Positions 56,701 through 63,085 of a stretch of DNA of 64,000 nucleotides are shown here, one piece after another (positions within the stretch are counted from its first letter, which is position 1; every line of letters begins with the position of its first letter). A model generated the notes under the pieces. The model was not told the origin of the DNA. It did no database searches and worked only from the letters and a program-made list of their open reading frames with translations. The stretch is from Mermis nigrescens (lineage: Eukaryota; Nematoda; Enoplea; Mermithida; Mermithidae): positions 1 to 64,000 of the forward strand of contig JAVLUZ010000610.1 in NCBI GenBank assembly GCA_036768485.1. The letters are read 5' to 3'. The position numbers were made by a program, and so were the translations under genes.

Positions 56701-58495
56701 TGTTTTTTTCATAACTTTTACATTTTTACGGGATTTAATAATCGCTTGCTATTAAAGGCCTCCGCGGAATGCTAAATCCGATCGATTGGTCAACTTGAAC
56801 ATAATGCTGTTCACGTACCTATTCATTGGCACCATGGAGTCGATAATTGCGTTTTTTATGTACTTTTTGACCATGTATTTGGGCCACGTGCCGCCCTCTC
56901 GTCTCGTGTTCGCCTTTGAGGACTGGGGTCGAGATTTTAACATCACCGTACGCGACAGCCAGGGTCAAAGTTCGTTGAAACTGATGACCGCTGCTGAACA
57001 AAATGCGCTGAATAGCGAAGCGCAGACGGCTTTTTTCGTTTCGCTAGTCGTCACTCAACTCTGGAATTTATTGTCGGTTCGAACTCGGTTTCAGTCAAAT
57101 TTCAGGCAAAAGTTTGACAAAAGGTAAGAACAGCCGCAGGTAGAGATGCACAGCTTGGGAATTCTGGGAGAGGGACATAAAAGTGCCTTTTTTGGGCTCA
57201 AAAAAGTGGATATGCGACTAAAATCATTTTTAGGCAGTTTATGACGATGCTCTCTTTCCACTGCAGAAAAATTATAAACAAAACATCAGGCAAATTCGTT
57301 CGAAACTGAATAAAATCTAGTAAAAAATTAGTATCTGGCGCGAAGCGCCGAAAATTTGGCACCTTCGAGCAAACAGATAGATTCAATAAAATTTTGAAAA
57401 TTTTTCGAACTTTTCTGGAAAATCGGGAATTTTTCTATGGGAGGGGTAAGGTGGAAAATTTTCTTGACCCCATGATTATGTATGGTCGTAGGTGATATAA
57501 GATGCTTAACAAGGGAACAAATAGCTCAGATTAGATAAAAATAACAGAAGATGCAAGCGAATCAAAAATAGAACCTTCCATGTATACTGAAAGCAAAAAA
57601 TAGAAAAAAGCAATAATTAACTTTGTCGAATAAGCAGCAAATGAAAGCGCTGCGAAAATCGAGGAAGAACAATATTTTCAAAATATTTAATAGCGCTGTC
57701 TGTCGTAATTTTGCACATTTTTTCGGCTACTCTCTAATAACATTCACTGGCTTTCATAACACTCTAAAAGCCTTAGTTTTGCGCCATACATCTTGCTTTT
57801 GTACGCAGCGAACTTGTGTAATTTTTTCATTCAAGCAGCGAATTTTATTTATCCCACTTTTTGCGAAAAATCTATATACTCCCTTACGCTTGTTTTAACA
57901 ATCCAGGATTTTCATAAATAAATTGCGTGAATTTCTATATTCTTCGATAAAAATTCACGCGTCAAAAATGATTTTCTCTAATGGAAAAGACAGAAAAATC
58001 GCTATTTGGCTCGCACTATTTTAAATAGTCTGCGAGAAATGGGGAGAGGAGGTTTATTCAACCTGTCCGGCAAATCCCGTTCTGGGATCAGAGATCAACG
58101 TTAATTACCGCAATATAACGTAAGCTACACGATGAAATACTTGTCGTATGTGATTGTACCGAACGTAAGCTTCGTGTCAACGATTTTCACAAATTTGTAG
58201 ATTAGTCTTGTTTTTGTTCTTTTTTCGGTAGGAAAAGATATATTAAAATTGACAACCGTGTGGAAATGTCATTTCTTTTTACAGATTGTTATGGTTTATG
58301 CTGGGCGAAGTGATAATTATGCTATTTACGTGTTATCTTCCCGTTTTCAACGAATTATTCAGCACGGCTCCTATGAAATGGTATCATTTTGTAATACCGG
58401 CCTGTCTCGGTTCTTTGATATTCTTCGCCGATGAACTGAGAAAATGGGCGTGCCGTCGTTGGCCCGATGGCATCATTAGAAAATTAGCTTGGTAG
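37072..58495 (+). CDS. Divergent class IIC P-type ATPase alpha subunit (14 exons)
   Basis: The spliced product, about 1,414 residues, is a membrane cation-transport ATPase related to the Na,K-ATPase alpha subunit (usually about 1,020 residues). Order: a ~200-residue low-complexity N-terminal extension; M1-M2 (exon 4); actuator domain with TGES (about residue 427); M3-M4 with PDGLP (Asp about 549); phosphorylation site DKTGT (Asp about 591); nucleotide domain with an acidic insert (about 797-842), KGAP (853) and GERVLAF; hinge TGDHP (964) and TGDGVND (1103-1109); M5-M10; C terminus RKLAW. M4 Glu is Asp, the M5 Asn position is Ser, and the first M6 Asp is Cys, so normal Na/K transport is doubtful although ATPase motifs are intact. 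Exons are much more G+C-rich than introns. Two frame breaks (exons 2 and 12) need checking. Family membership is very secure. The ion and the role are not known. The relation to nematode CATP-type paralogues is an inference. Confidence 0.93.
37306..38599 (+). other. Intron 1
   Basis: GT-AG intron of about 1.3 kb. It contains a 43-codon exon-like frame at 38067-38195 followed by AATAAA words (see findings). Otherwise AT-rich with nothing recognised. Confidence 0.7.
38600..38963 (+). CDS. ATPase exon 2: Ala/Gly-rich linker with frame break
   Basis: Acceptor CCGATAG|GACGTC continues phase 0 from exon 1 and reads [20 protein letters not shown], then an Ala run from a GCG repeat, then hits TAG at 38738. 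A second frame, open from the repeat onward ([20 protein letters not shown] ... [16 protein letters not shown]), has coding character. It ends with two spare bases at the donor CGCAA|GTAGGG, exactly fitting the single first base of exon 3. The frame therefore changes by one base missing, or two extra, in or near the GCG/GGC tract (38680-38720). An assembly or sequencing slip in this tract is the simplest explanation. An internal acceptor at 38725 would also restore phase but has a poor pyrimidine tract. Confidence 0.65.
38680..38720 (+). repeat. GCG/GGC trinucleotide tract in exon 2
   Basis: Eight or more GCG units followed by GAC/GGC units, a pure G+C microsatellite in an otherwise AT-rich region. 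It encodes poly-Ala or poly-Gly/Asp depending on frame and is the probable seat of the frame discrepancy. Confidence 0.85.
38964..40055 (+). other. Intron 2
   Basis: GT-AG intron of about 1.1 kb. It holds a repeat fragment near 39480-39720 containing the CCGGTGCGAAGTGCCGG hairpin word and a C-rich tract (GCGCCCCCCCCCGCC) resembling the hAT-like MITE interior. Nothing else is visible. Confidence 0.65.
40056..40290 (+). CDS. ATPase exon 3: start of the conserved core
   Basis: Acceptor TTTCTAAG|A supplies one base to finish the split Lys codon from exon 2. The exon then reads [20 protein letters not shown] and ends [24 protein letters not shown] at CAA|GTCTGT, phase 0. The last part matches the region before M1 in Na,K-ATPase alpha (the segment ending GLT). 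The Lys/Glu-rich first part still belongs to the extension. Confidence 0.85.
40291..41352 (+). other. Intron 3
   Basis: GT-AG intron. Most of it is repeat: a family B lead segment from about 40310, the family B core at 40490-40790, and a second diverged unit to about 41020. The frame running from exon 3 into the intron is not coding. Confidence 0.7.
40490..40790 (+). repeat. Family B dispersed repeat in intron 3
   Basis: Landmarks TTAGACATGCACGCCGGGG, CCCTCAGAATGGGAAAATGG, ACTGCTTGAAATCGACTAG and GGCTATGGAGTGCATC follow the family order. A second, diverged unit follows directly (about 40800-41020). Confidence 0.7.
41353..41652 (+). CDS. ATPase exon 4: M1-M2
   Basis: Acceptor GCTTGCAG|ATGATG, phase 0, 100 codons. 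It reads [20 protein letters not shown] (the family's DGPN-L motif with PEW-F), then two hydrophobic segments: [17 protein letters not shown] (M1) and [19 protein letters not shown] (M2), and ends [21 protein letters not shown] at CCAG|GTACGT. The M1-M2 loop is several residues shorter than in Na,K-ATPase. It lacks the Gln that begins the cardiac-glycoside-binding loop, although the Asn before M2 is kept. Confidence 0.93.
41653..43194 (+). other. Intron 4
   Basis: GT-AG intron of about 1.5 kb, AT-rich. I recognise no repeat family or RNA gene in it. Confidence 0.7.
43195..43570 (+). CDS. ATPase exon 5: actuator domain
   Basis: Acceptor CCGTAG|GTTTTG, phase 0. Reads [20 protein letters not shown], then [20 protein letters not shown] and [15 protein letters not shown] (43339-43350) carries the Glu needed for dephosphorylation. 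It continues [20 protein letters not shown] and [11 protein letters not shown], and ends HFMLII plus one base at ATTATAG|GTACCG. Long open frames on the other strands here are shadows of the G+C-rich coding sequence. Confidence 0.96.
43571..44922 (+). other. Intron 5
   Basis: GT-AG intron with a family B copy in its first part. The rest is T-rich. Open frames at 44112-44591 are low-complexity Phe/Leu-rich readings without coding signature. Confidence 0.7.
43665..43950 (+). repeat. Family B dispersed repeat in intron 5
   Basis: CAGATATGCGCGTAGGGAGG, GACCTCCAGAATGGAAAAATG, GAAAATGAGGCAAAGTGAAGG, ACTACTTCAAATTGACC, GCCATGCTGTGCATCTATG, in family order. It begins about 95 bases after the exon 5 donor. 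Confidence 0.75.
44923..45534 (+). CDS. ATPase exon 6: M3-M4 and phosphorylation site
   Basis: Acceptor TTCGCAG|TG completes a split Val codon. M3 is [16 protein letters not shown]4 is [20 protein letters not shown], where Na,K-ATPase has PEGL; the Asp codon is at 45057-45059. The exon then reads [20 protein letters not shown]. The phosphorylated Asp is at 45183-45185, and the motif reads [10 protein letters not shown] where DKTGTLTQN is usual. About 90 residues of less conserved nucleotide-domain start follow, ending NSR split at TCGC|GTGAGT, phase 1. Confidence 0.96.
45718..45895. mobile_element. hAT-like MITE in intron 6, copy 1
   Basis: Begins CAGTGGCGGATCCAGGATTT and ends CCTAAATCCGCAACTG, with the same GGCGGCCGCCCC block as 5135-5327. 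Flanks read TCTACAGAG and TCTACAAG, compatible with a slightly eroded 8-base duplication. About 178 bp, non-coding. Confidence 0.8.
46006..46505. mobile_element. hAT-like MITE in intron 6, copy 2, with 8-bp TSD
   Basis: 500 bp. Begins CAGTGGCGGATCAAGAATTT and ends GGGGGCCGCTCCCCTATG then TAAATTCCCCAGTG. It is bounded by AATGCAGC on both sides (45998-46005 and 46506-46513), a perfect 8-base duplication. The interior carries CGGCGCGAAGTGCC, the hairpin word found across the window, and shares segments with 16140-16596. Internal frames (such as 46101-46307) have no transposase motif. Confidence 0.85.
47745..48182 (+). CDS. ATPase exon 7: nucleotide-binding domain with acidic insert
   Basis: Acceptor CTATATAG|GC completes the split Arg codon. 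Reads [20 protein letters not shown], then [20 protein letters not shown], matching the family's EIPFNS-NK-QLSIH segment (adenine-contacting Phe and Lys retained). From about 48010 to 48145 comes a family-atypical insert: Pro/Ala-rich, then repeats of [16 protein letters not shown] and a Ser/Glu/Asp run. It ends SFHYLVLAK plus one base at AAAG|GTAGGT; the next exon completes KGAP. Confidence 0.95.
48183..48522 (+). other. Intron 7
   Basis: Short GT-AG intron (340 bases), AT-rich, with no repeat recognised. Confidence 0.8.
48523..48721 (+). CDS. ATPase exon 8: KGAP and end of nucleotide domain
   Basis: Acceptor TGGAACAG|GT completes Gly of KGAPEYIL. Continues [28 protein letters not shown], with the family's conserved GERVL-F Arg, and LGHQFDMR split at ATGAG|GTACGT. 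Phase 1 in, phase 2 out, consistent on both sides. Confidence 0.95.
48755..48998 (+). repeat. Family A dispersed repeat beside the exon 8 donor
   Basis: GGTGGTATGCATCCTCCAG, GATGCCAATGGATAGTACTC, GAAAACGTTGAAAAATG, CCAGAATTTTGCTGCCGCCC in family order. The copy lies only some 35 bases inside the intron. Confidence 0.8.
51950..52237 (+). repeat. Family B dispersed repeat in intron 8
   Basis: Landmarks CAGACATGCACGTGGGGGTG, a run of 13 C, ATAGAAAAATGG, GATGCAAAATAAAGGC, GAGTGCTTTAAACTGCCC, GGTCATGCTGTGCATCTATG. Best preserved copy. A further related unit follows to about 52380. Confidence 0.8.
52861..53186 (+). CDS. ATPase exon 9: P-domain, TGDHP hinge
   Basis: Acceptor TTTCTTAG|G completes the split Arg. 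Reads [20 protein letters not shown], then [20 protein letters not shown], the conserved DPPR and MVTGDHP motifs. After MVNII the sequence diverges from Na,K-ATPase. Ends MASKI plus one base at AAATAC|GTAATA, phase 1, which exon 10 completes as Arg. Confidence 0.93.
53187..53925 (+). other. Intron 9
   Basis: GT-AG intron, starting with a TAA/AAT-rich simple tract (53187-53260). No other feature. Confidence 0.75.
53926..54150 (+). CDS. ATPase exon 10: P-domain
   Basis: Acceptor TATTCGTAG|GC. Reads [40 protein letters not shown], then [18 protein letters not shown] and GDIIAVTG split at TTACCG|GTACGT. The ARTTPQQKL and VAVTG motifs are diagnostic of class II P-type ATPases. Confidence 0.95.
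54151..54761 (+). other. Intron 10
   Basis: GT-AG intron of about 0.6 kb, T-rich, no repeat recognised. Confidence 0.75.
54762..54936 (+). CDS. ATPase exon 11: TGDGVND to M5
   Basis: Acceptor TTTTCGAG|GC completes Gly of [11 protein letters not shown], the Mg-coordinating Asp motif. Continues [20 protein letters not shown] and [20 protein letters not shown], then LFDNLKR split at AAAAG|GTAAGG, phase 2. Very strong family match. Confidence 0.97.
54937..55787 (+). other. Intron 11
   Basis: Intron with two repeat-like pieces: 55135-55310 (containing TTCTGGGGGTCTAGCCAG) and a stretch ending GGACCCCCTCCGAATTTAGG about 55735-55769, which resembles the right part of family A. That repeat ends within 20 bases of exon 12, leaving little room for a normal pyrimidine tract. 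Confidence 0.6.
55788..55969 (+). CDS. ATPase exon 12: M5-M6 with altered cation sites
   Basis: The frame that fits the family reads [20 protein letters not shown], then [20 protein letters not shown] and HEQAESDIM, ending AGAAG|GTAAAA in phase 2 as exon 13 requires. Against Na,K-ATPase, the Asn in M5 (TSNIPE) is Ser and the first Asp of M6 (IDLGTD) is Cys, while the second Asp (GTD) and the M5 Glu are kept. The acceptor CTATTGAG|GTC leaves the frame one base out from exon 11. Starting in the phase exon 11 demands gives RSYAI before the frame must change within about 12 bases. Either an indel, an assembly error, or an unseen splice choice is involved. Confidence 0.8.
55970..56757 (+). other. 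Intron 12
   Basis: GT-AG intron of about 0.8 kb. It contains a short local direct repeat (GAGAGTAAAAAGAG words at about 56385 and 56457). Otherwise AT-rich. Confidence 0.75.
56758..57123 (+). CDS. ATPase exon 13: M7-M8
   Basis: Acceptor TATTAAAG|G completes the split Arg. Reads [20 protein letters not shown] (family: PRNPKTDKLVNERL), M7 as [20 protein letters not shown], an extracellular loop with [10 protein letters not shown], then [20 protein letters not shown] for M8, matching HTAFFVSIVVVQW. Ends DKR split at AAAAG|GTAAGA. NIT is a potential N-glycosylation site. Confidence 0.95.
57124..58284 (+). other. Intron 13
   Basis: GT-AG intron of about 1.2 kb. A GGCGCGAAGCGCC hairpin word lies near 57338, within a degraded repeat segment (about 57150-57490). 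No gene. Confidence 0.7.
58285..58495 (+). CDS. ATPase exon 14: M9-M10 and C terminus
   Basis: Acceptor CTTTTTACAG|A completes Arg. M9: [20 protein letters not shown]. After PMKWYHFVI comes M10: [20 protein letters not shown] (family: FVYDEVRKLIIRR). Ends GIIRKLAW and TAG. The usual ETYY tail of Na,K-ATPase, which influences sodium affinity, is absent. M8 and M9 join without a missing segment, so the gene is complete at its 3' end. Confidence 0.95.
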
Positions 58496-58616
58496 AATTA
58501 ACCGCGTTTTATGTACAGAATCGTCTTTTTCTGCGTTATTTGTGTGTGTGTGTATGTGTGCCGTATAGACGTGCCTATCTTTTCTTGAGTTTTGTGCTAA
58601 AACATTTTACAAATTT

Positions 58617-58622
58617 AATACA
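58617..58622 (+). promoter_or_regulatory. Possible variant polyadenylation signal
   Basis: AATACA occurs about 120 bases after the stop codon. No AATAAA is seen in this near region. A (GT)n tract lies at about 58539-58560. Confidence 0.2.
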
Positions 58623-58789
58623 TCGATATGCCTCCAATATATAGACTAATTTAATCGATCCGACACGCTCAGTATGCACACGTGAAGGTAAGGGATTCCC
58701 CACGAGAATCAGGTAGACCCCAAAAATCCATGGACCTCATAGAATTTAATTTTCGACACGTTTTTTGGATTTTTGCAAGAAGGCTGAAA

Positions 58790-58995
58790 ATCCATCACCC
58801 CAGAAACCAAAATACCCCTCCACACAATTCAAATTTCGAAATTTTTTTCAAGCAATTTTTTGATGTTAAATGGATAGTGCTCGATGAGAAACGCTTAAAA
58901 CTGGTGTTTTTTCGCCATACTACCATCTTTAAGACCATGTTTTGACCTTTGAAAAATCTCGCACCCCCTCCCAGAATTTTGGTGCTGCCCACCTA
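58790..58995 (+). repeat. Family A dispersed repeat downstream of the ATPase gene
   Basis: CACCCCAGAAACCAAAATAC, GATGTTAAATGGATAGTGC, GAGAAACGCTTAAAACTGG and CCAGAATTTTGGTGCTGCCC in family order. About 300 bases after the stop codon. Confidence 0.8.
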
Positions 58996-59239
58996 TTACC
59001 CAGACCCCGTCGCTGCCGATGTATGCAGTATGTATGTGCATAACAAACTGCTGCGAAAAATCAAACTCCGGGACGCGCAGAATCAGCCGGCTATTCGTAA
59101 GTGTTAGCAATTTTTTAACAGCGAGCTTCAATTCTCTAAGTTAGTACAACACATTGTTTGATTAATTTGACCAATCTGCGCAGACTATTATGAAATCTCG
59201 GATTTTTGATGAAAAAGTCAATCGCTGTTATAGTAAAAA

Positions 59240-59610
59240 CCATGCGCCCAGCCTCTGAAAATGATTTATTTTCGGAACGACTTCATCTCAACTGCCCAGC
59301 GCATGGGCTTTTGGGCGTGTTTAGCTCAATTCACGTAGGCTAACCAAAAATGCATGCGCCCATGCGCCCAGTCGCCCTAAAATAACATATTACCACACCT
59401 GCAAATATACGTTTAAAGACCCCGAAAGAAGGTATACCCTAACGTTAAAGACATATCCACACATGTGCCCATGCGCCTGGAAAAAGCTTTACCCAAGCGT
59501 TAGAGACTTTGCTATCTTTACCACACAAGCACCCACGAACCCAAGTGCTCGGAAAAAAGCTACACCCGGATGTTAAAGACATAGCTTTCGTTACCACACA
59601 TTAGTGTAGC
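59240..59610 (+). repeat. Degenerate ~65-bp tandem repeat
   Basis: Repeated words ACACATGTGCCCATGCGCC, GGAAAAAGCTTTACCC, GTTAGAGAC/GTTAAAGACATAGC and TTACCACACA recur in order at roughly 65-75-base intervals, together with GCATGCGCCCATGCGCCC. At least three degenerate units. Confidence 0.6.
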
Positions 59611-59682
59611 CGCAAACGACCATTAGCGTAGGTAACAAAAAAGAAAAAACTAGGTTATTCCTGTTGGGCCGCCGAATATCCA

Positions 59683-59926
59683 GTGGCGGACTCAGGATTC
59701 CCTAACACATTTATTTATTTTATTTCATTTATTCGAGAGCTTTCTTGGAAATTTTTCAAGGGCTACAGTAAGCGAAACAGACGATTTACTGTAATTCAGC
59801 AGATCAGCCCAGTGAGGGCAAGTAGTTGGAATCCTCTCATTGTTAATGCACTAATCCGTCCATATAAATTTAATTTAGGCATGTAATCAGTGCTGGGACA
59901 TACTACAGTAAGTGCGCTAAATAAAA
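59683..59926 (+). mobile_element. Left end of a hAT-like MITE (partial)
   Basis: CAGTGGCGGACTCAGGATTC matches the terminal motif of the other hAT-like elements. No G+C-rich subterminal block or matching right end was found, so only a fragment is claimed, with an arbitrary right limit. Confidence 0.35.
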
Positions 59927-59991
59927 GCTACCGGCTGGAATCGAACCCGGGTTGCTTCGACGTCAAGCAGACGTTTTACCACTGAGCTCTG
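59927..59991 (-). tRNA. tRNA-like sequence, probably degenerate
   Basis: On the minus strand AGAGCTCAGTGGTAAAACG resembles the D-arm/A box and GGGTTCGATTCC the T-arm/B box. Between them TGCTT and AAGCA form a perfect 5-bp stem around GACGTCG. The loop has A at position 33 where T is nearly universal. The T stem is imperfect and no 5' acceptor half pairs with the 3' CCGGTAGC. A tRNA pseudogene or the head of a tRNA-derived SINE is likelier than a working tRNA, and I assign no anticodon. Confidence 0.4.
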
Positions 59992-60654
59992 GGGAGTTCG
60001 CGGAGTTTCTCAACATATTAGTCAATTCTGTTTAAAGTTGCAAGCGCGATTTTTGACTGTAACTTGATTGATCTGCCGGAAGACGAGAATAAAGTATGTC
60101 GCAAAAATGATATTTAAAAACCTTTCTTTGCTAAGTAGCTATTGATATCTAGCGACCTACAGTAAATGAGAAAGAAGGGGTTACTGTAGCCCCCGAAAAC
60201 AATTACTGAAAAAGTTATCGGATAAATGAAACAGACTATAGAAATCCGGTCATTTCGCGCAAACAAGCTTTTTTCGAAACTTGTTCGCGAACAGAATAAT
60301 ATTTCTGAAAATATCACGAAAAAATTGGGCGCAAAACGCCGAAAAAATCGAGAATTGAGGAAGAGAATAATCACGTGAGCGCAATTAAGTATTTGCCTGT
60401 GTGTCCAAACATTCGCGTTTGATATTTTGCTTTCTTATTTTCCTTGCGACCAGTAAAAATAGCTAAGCCTAGAGAAAATAAAAATAAAAATCGTTATAAA
60501 AACTTACAAATGCGCCCAAGGACTATTTTTCTGGCGCAAAATAACTGAAAGTCAATTTGGTTTTGAGTATTATCCGTTCGGGCGAAGCGTCGAGAGAATT
60601 TGGAGGATCCGACAATGCCCACAAATCCTTTGAAAATAAGTAAGGTGACGACCA

Positions 60655-60882
60655 TAGGTGGGTGGCACCAAAGTTCTGGGGGTGCAAGATTTTTTCAAAG
60701 GTAAAAAATGGCCTTAAAAATTGTGGTATGGCTAAAAGCCATTTTTCAACGTTTCTCATCGAGCACTATCCATTAGCATCAAAAAATTGCGGAACAAACG
60801 AAAAATTTCAAAAATTGAGTTATGGGGAGGGTATTTTAGTTTCTGGAGGTGCAGAACCCCAAACCCCGCCTATCACGCCTAG
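60655..60882 (-). repeat. Family A dispersed repeat (reverse)
   Basis: GGTGGCACCAAAGTTCTGGG, GGTGCAAGATTTTTTCAAAG, CGTTTCTCATCGAGCACTAT, CCATTAGCATC and GGTTTCTGGAGGTGC-like words in reverse family order. Confidence 0.8.
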
Positions 60883-61424
60883 GTAGAAGAGATGACCCTA
60901 CCATGGTTTATCTGAGCCAACCCAGATGTCCGTTTAAATCTTCAATCGTTAATTGCTTTTCCAACTTTAGACAGTGTGCGAGAAGAGGAGCAATTAATTC
61001 AGCATACTAAGATTTAGTAATATGCATTCACCTTTATGCCAGCATACAGGTTAATGAAGCCGAAATAGCTATAGTCGTTTAATTTAAGAATCACCTTTTG
61101 TAACACGACCCCGAGGTTAGACAAGTCAAAAATAAGCCACCCTGATTTTTAAGATATATCACGTAATTTTTGATACTGAGTTTAAAGGTGCTAATCATTT
61201 TTTTGAAAATGAATATTTGTTGTGTAAAGTAAGTCTAAAGTATCAAAAATCACCGTTTTTGTCAAATAATACAGGGTCTATCTAACATTTTTCATCATTA
61301 CTCAGGATCACCGTGATCAAATTCAATAATTATTTTTTTATTTAAAAACGAATAAAGATAAAGATAATTTGCAAGATAAAGGAACCAAAAGATAAAGATA
61401 ATGTGCAATTATGGTCGCCTGGAC
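60883..61424. other. Gene-poor stretch
   Basis: AT-rich sequence, no supported feature apart from a local GATAAAGATAA duplication near 61355-61400. Confidence 0.5.
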
Positions 61425-61595
61425 CTATAGTCTGTTTCACACAACTTCGGTCATAAATTTTAAAACTATCTCCGACTATAAGCTGACAGATCGCGATTAT
61501 AGCATTGATCTGATACATAATTATCGTAACCCTCGGCTTACTGTCGATGAAAATTCTTAGAATTTATGCACGAAGTTATGTGAAACATACTGTAG
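61425..61595. mobile_element. CTATAGTC MITE, copy 3
   Basis: Begins CTATAGTCTGTTTCACACAA and ends CGAAGTTATGTGAAACATAC followed by TGTAG. Terminal inverted repeats extend about 25 bases. The core shares AATTATCGTAACCCTCGGCT with the copy at 12016-12180. 171 bp, non-coding. Confidence 0.78.
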
Positions 61596-62306
61596 GAGAA
61601 TGATGTAGGTACCTATGTGAAGTGCAATAAACGAGAGTGGGTGATGCAAAGCAGCCAACTGAATGTCCTACTTTCCGAGGTTAAAGAGGGGATAGACATT
61701 AAGCACACATAAATGTAGGTTTTTGGGGGTTTACCCGCGGTATCTGCTGACCCATGAGAATACACCAGACCACCAGAATAGGGTTGTCTTGGCTGCTCTG
61801 CTTTTTTGCTGGAATTTTTGCCTCTTTTACTCCACACAGCCAGTAAGATTATATTAATATATTATAATATTATTATTGAATTATTTCATTGACTTATTCG
61901 ATCAAGCATCCACTAATTAGTTAAAAAACTGTCAAAGATGGTCTCAATTAGCTTCAGTCCTTAGTCTATGAATGCAACTGTTTTATGCGGCACAATCTAC
62001 ATATCTGCTTTGACGTCAATTGGCCCAAAAAAGCTGATTTTCTACCCCTAGACTGACCGGCAACACCGAAAAAATCGGTCAAGCTGTGCGCATCTACATA
62101 CATGTGGTACTACTACTACTGGCTGTCATCAAGTCACTTCTTTCTTTTCACAAGAATCAAAACCCTGCTCTGTGCGCAGTGGCGGACCTAGGATTTTCCT
62201 AAGGGGGAGCGATATCCCGACTGTTCCAAAAACAGACAAAAATGAGTCCAAAAATTTGCCCTTTACGCGCGAAATGGCGTTTTTTTGGTGTTTTACAATG
62301 TGTAAT
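61596..62306. other. Repeat remnants
   Basis: The tail of a family B unit lies at about 62025-62095 (GACCGGCAACACCG, CAAGCTGTGCGCATCTAC). A left end of the hAT-like family (CAGTGGCGGACCTAGGATTT) begins at about 62179. No gene. Confidence 0.5.
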
Positions 62307-62745
62307 TGAGAAGCCTAAAAAGTGGGCAGGTCCGAACCCGCCGCTGCGCAGCGTTCGGCCGCTCGGGCGAACCGAACCAGTGCTCAATTATCTAAAAATT
62401 TGCGCCATTTAATCCGGAGATGAAACGTCATCTCGACGGGTTGAAGCGCAAAAGCTATAAATAGCACGTCCGAGCAGGGACGAGCTGACGGGAAAGCACA
62501 TCCATAACAGCAAAACGAGCTGCTGGGAAAGCACATCCGAACAGCGGAATGAGCTGACGGGAAAGCACATCCGTACAGCGAAACGAGCTGACGGGAAAGC
62601 ACATCCGAACAGCGAAACGAGCTGTCGGGAAATTGCGCATGAGTTCGATGAGTGTGTATGTGCCCCGCACCTACACCACCCCCTCTTAACAAAGAGGCCC
62701 TTTGGGGGAGCAACCCAAAGGGATCTCCCTGAGACTTCTATGTAA
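62307..62745 (+). repeat. Tandem duplicated unit 1 with TATA box and 35-bp repeats
   Basis: The unit begins ATTGAGAAGCCTAAAAAGTG and contains GCGCAAAAGCTATAAATAGC (a TATA-type box), then about five 34-36-bp repeats with consensus ACGAGCTGACGGGAAAGCAC followed by ATCCGAACAGCGAA, and ends TTCGATGAGTGTGTATGTGC. It is repeated at 62747-63085. Layout (one TATA-like box followed by short repeats) recalls an LTR or promoter cassette, but no coding sequence is attached. Confidence 0.7.
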
Positions 62746-62746
62746 T

Positions 62747-63085
62747 AATTGAGAAGCCTAAAAACTGGGCAGGTCCAAAGACCCGCCACTGCGCAGTGTC
62801 CGGCCGCTTTGGCGAACCGAATCAGTGCTGAATTACCTAAAAATGTGCATCATTTAATCCGGAGATGAAACTTTATATCAACGGGTTGAAGCGCAAAAGC
62901 TATAAATAGCCCGTCTGAGCAGCGAAACGAGCTGACGGGAAAGCACATCCATAACAGCGAAACGAGCTGGTGGGAAAGCACATCCGAACAGCGGAACGAG
63001 CTGACGGAAAGCACATCCGAACAGCGGAACGAGCTGTCGGGAAATAGCGGCGCATGAGTTCGATGAGTGTGTATGTGCACCGCAC
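62747..63085 (+). repeat. Tandem duplicated unit 2 with TATA box and 35-bp repeats
   Basis: Second copy, with GAGAAGCCTAAAAACTGGGC, the same CAAAAGCTATAAATAGC box, about four 34-36-bp repeats, and the same TTCGATGAGTGTGTATGTGC end. Minus-strand frames over both units encode Ser/Arg/Phe/Cys repeats and come from the tandem repeat. Confidence 0.7.

Noticed and set aside
37072..58495. Treating the whole ATPase as a pseudogene
   Set aside because: Twelve of fourteen exons are intact, nearly all splice phases agree and all catalytic motifs are kept. Two local frame problems are more simply assembly errors or polymorphism.
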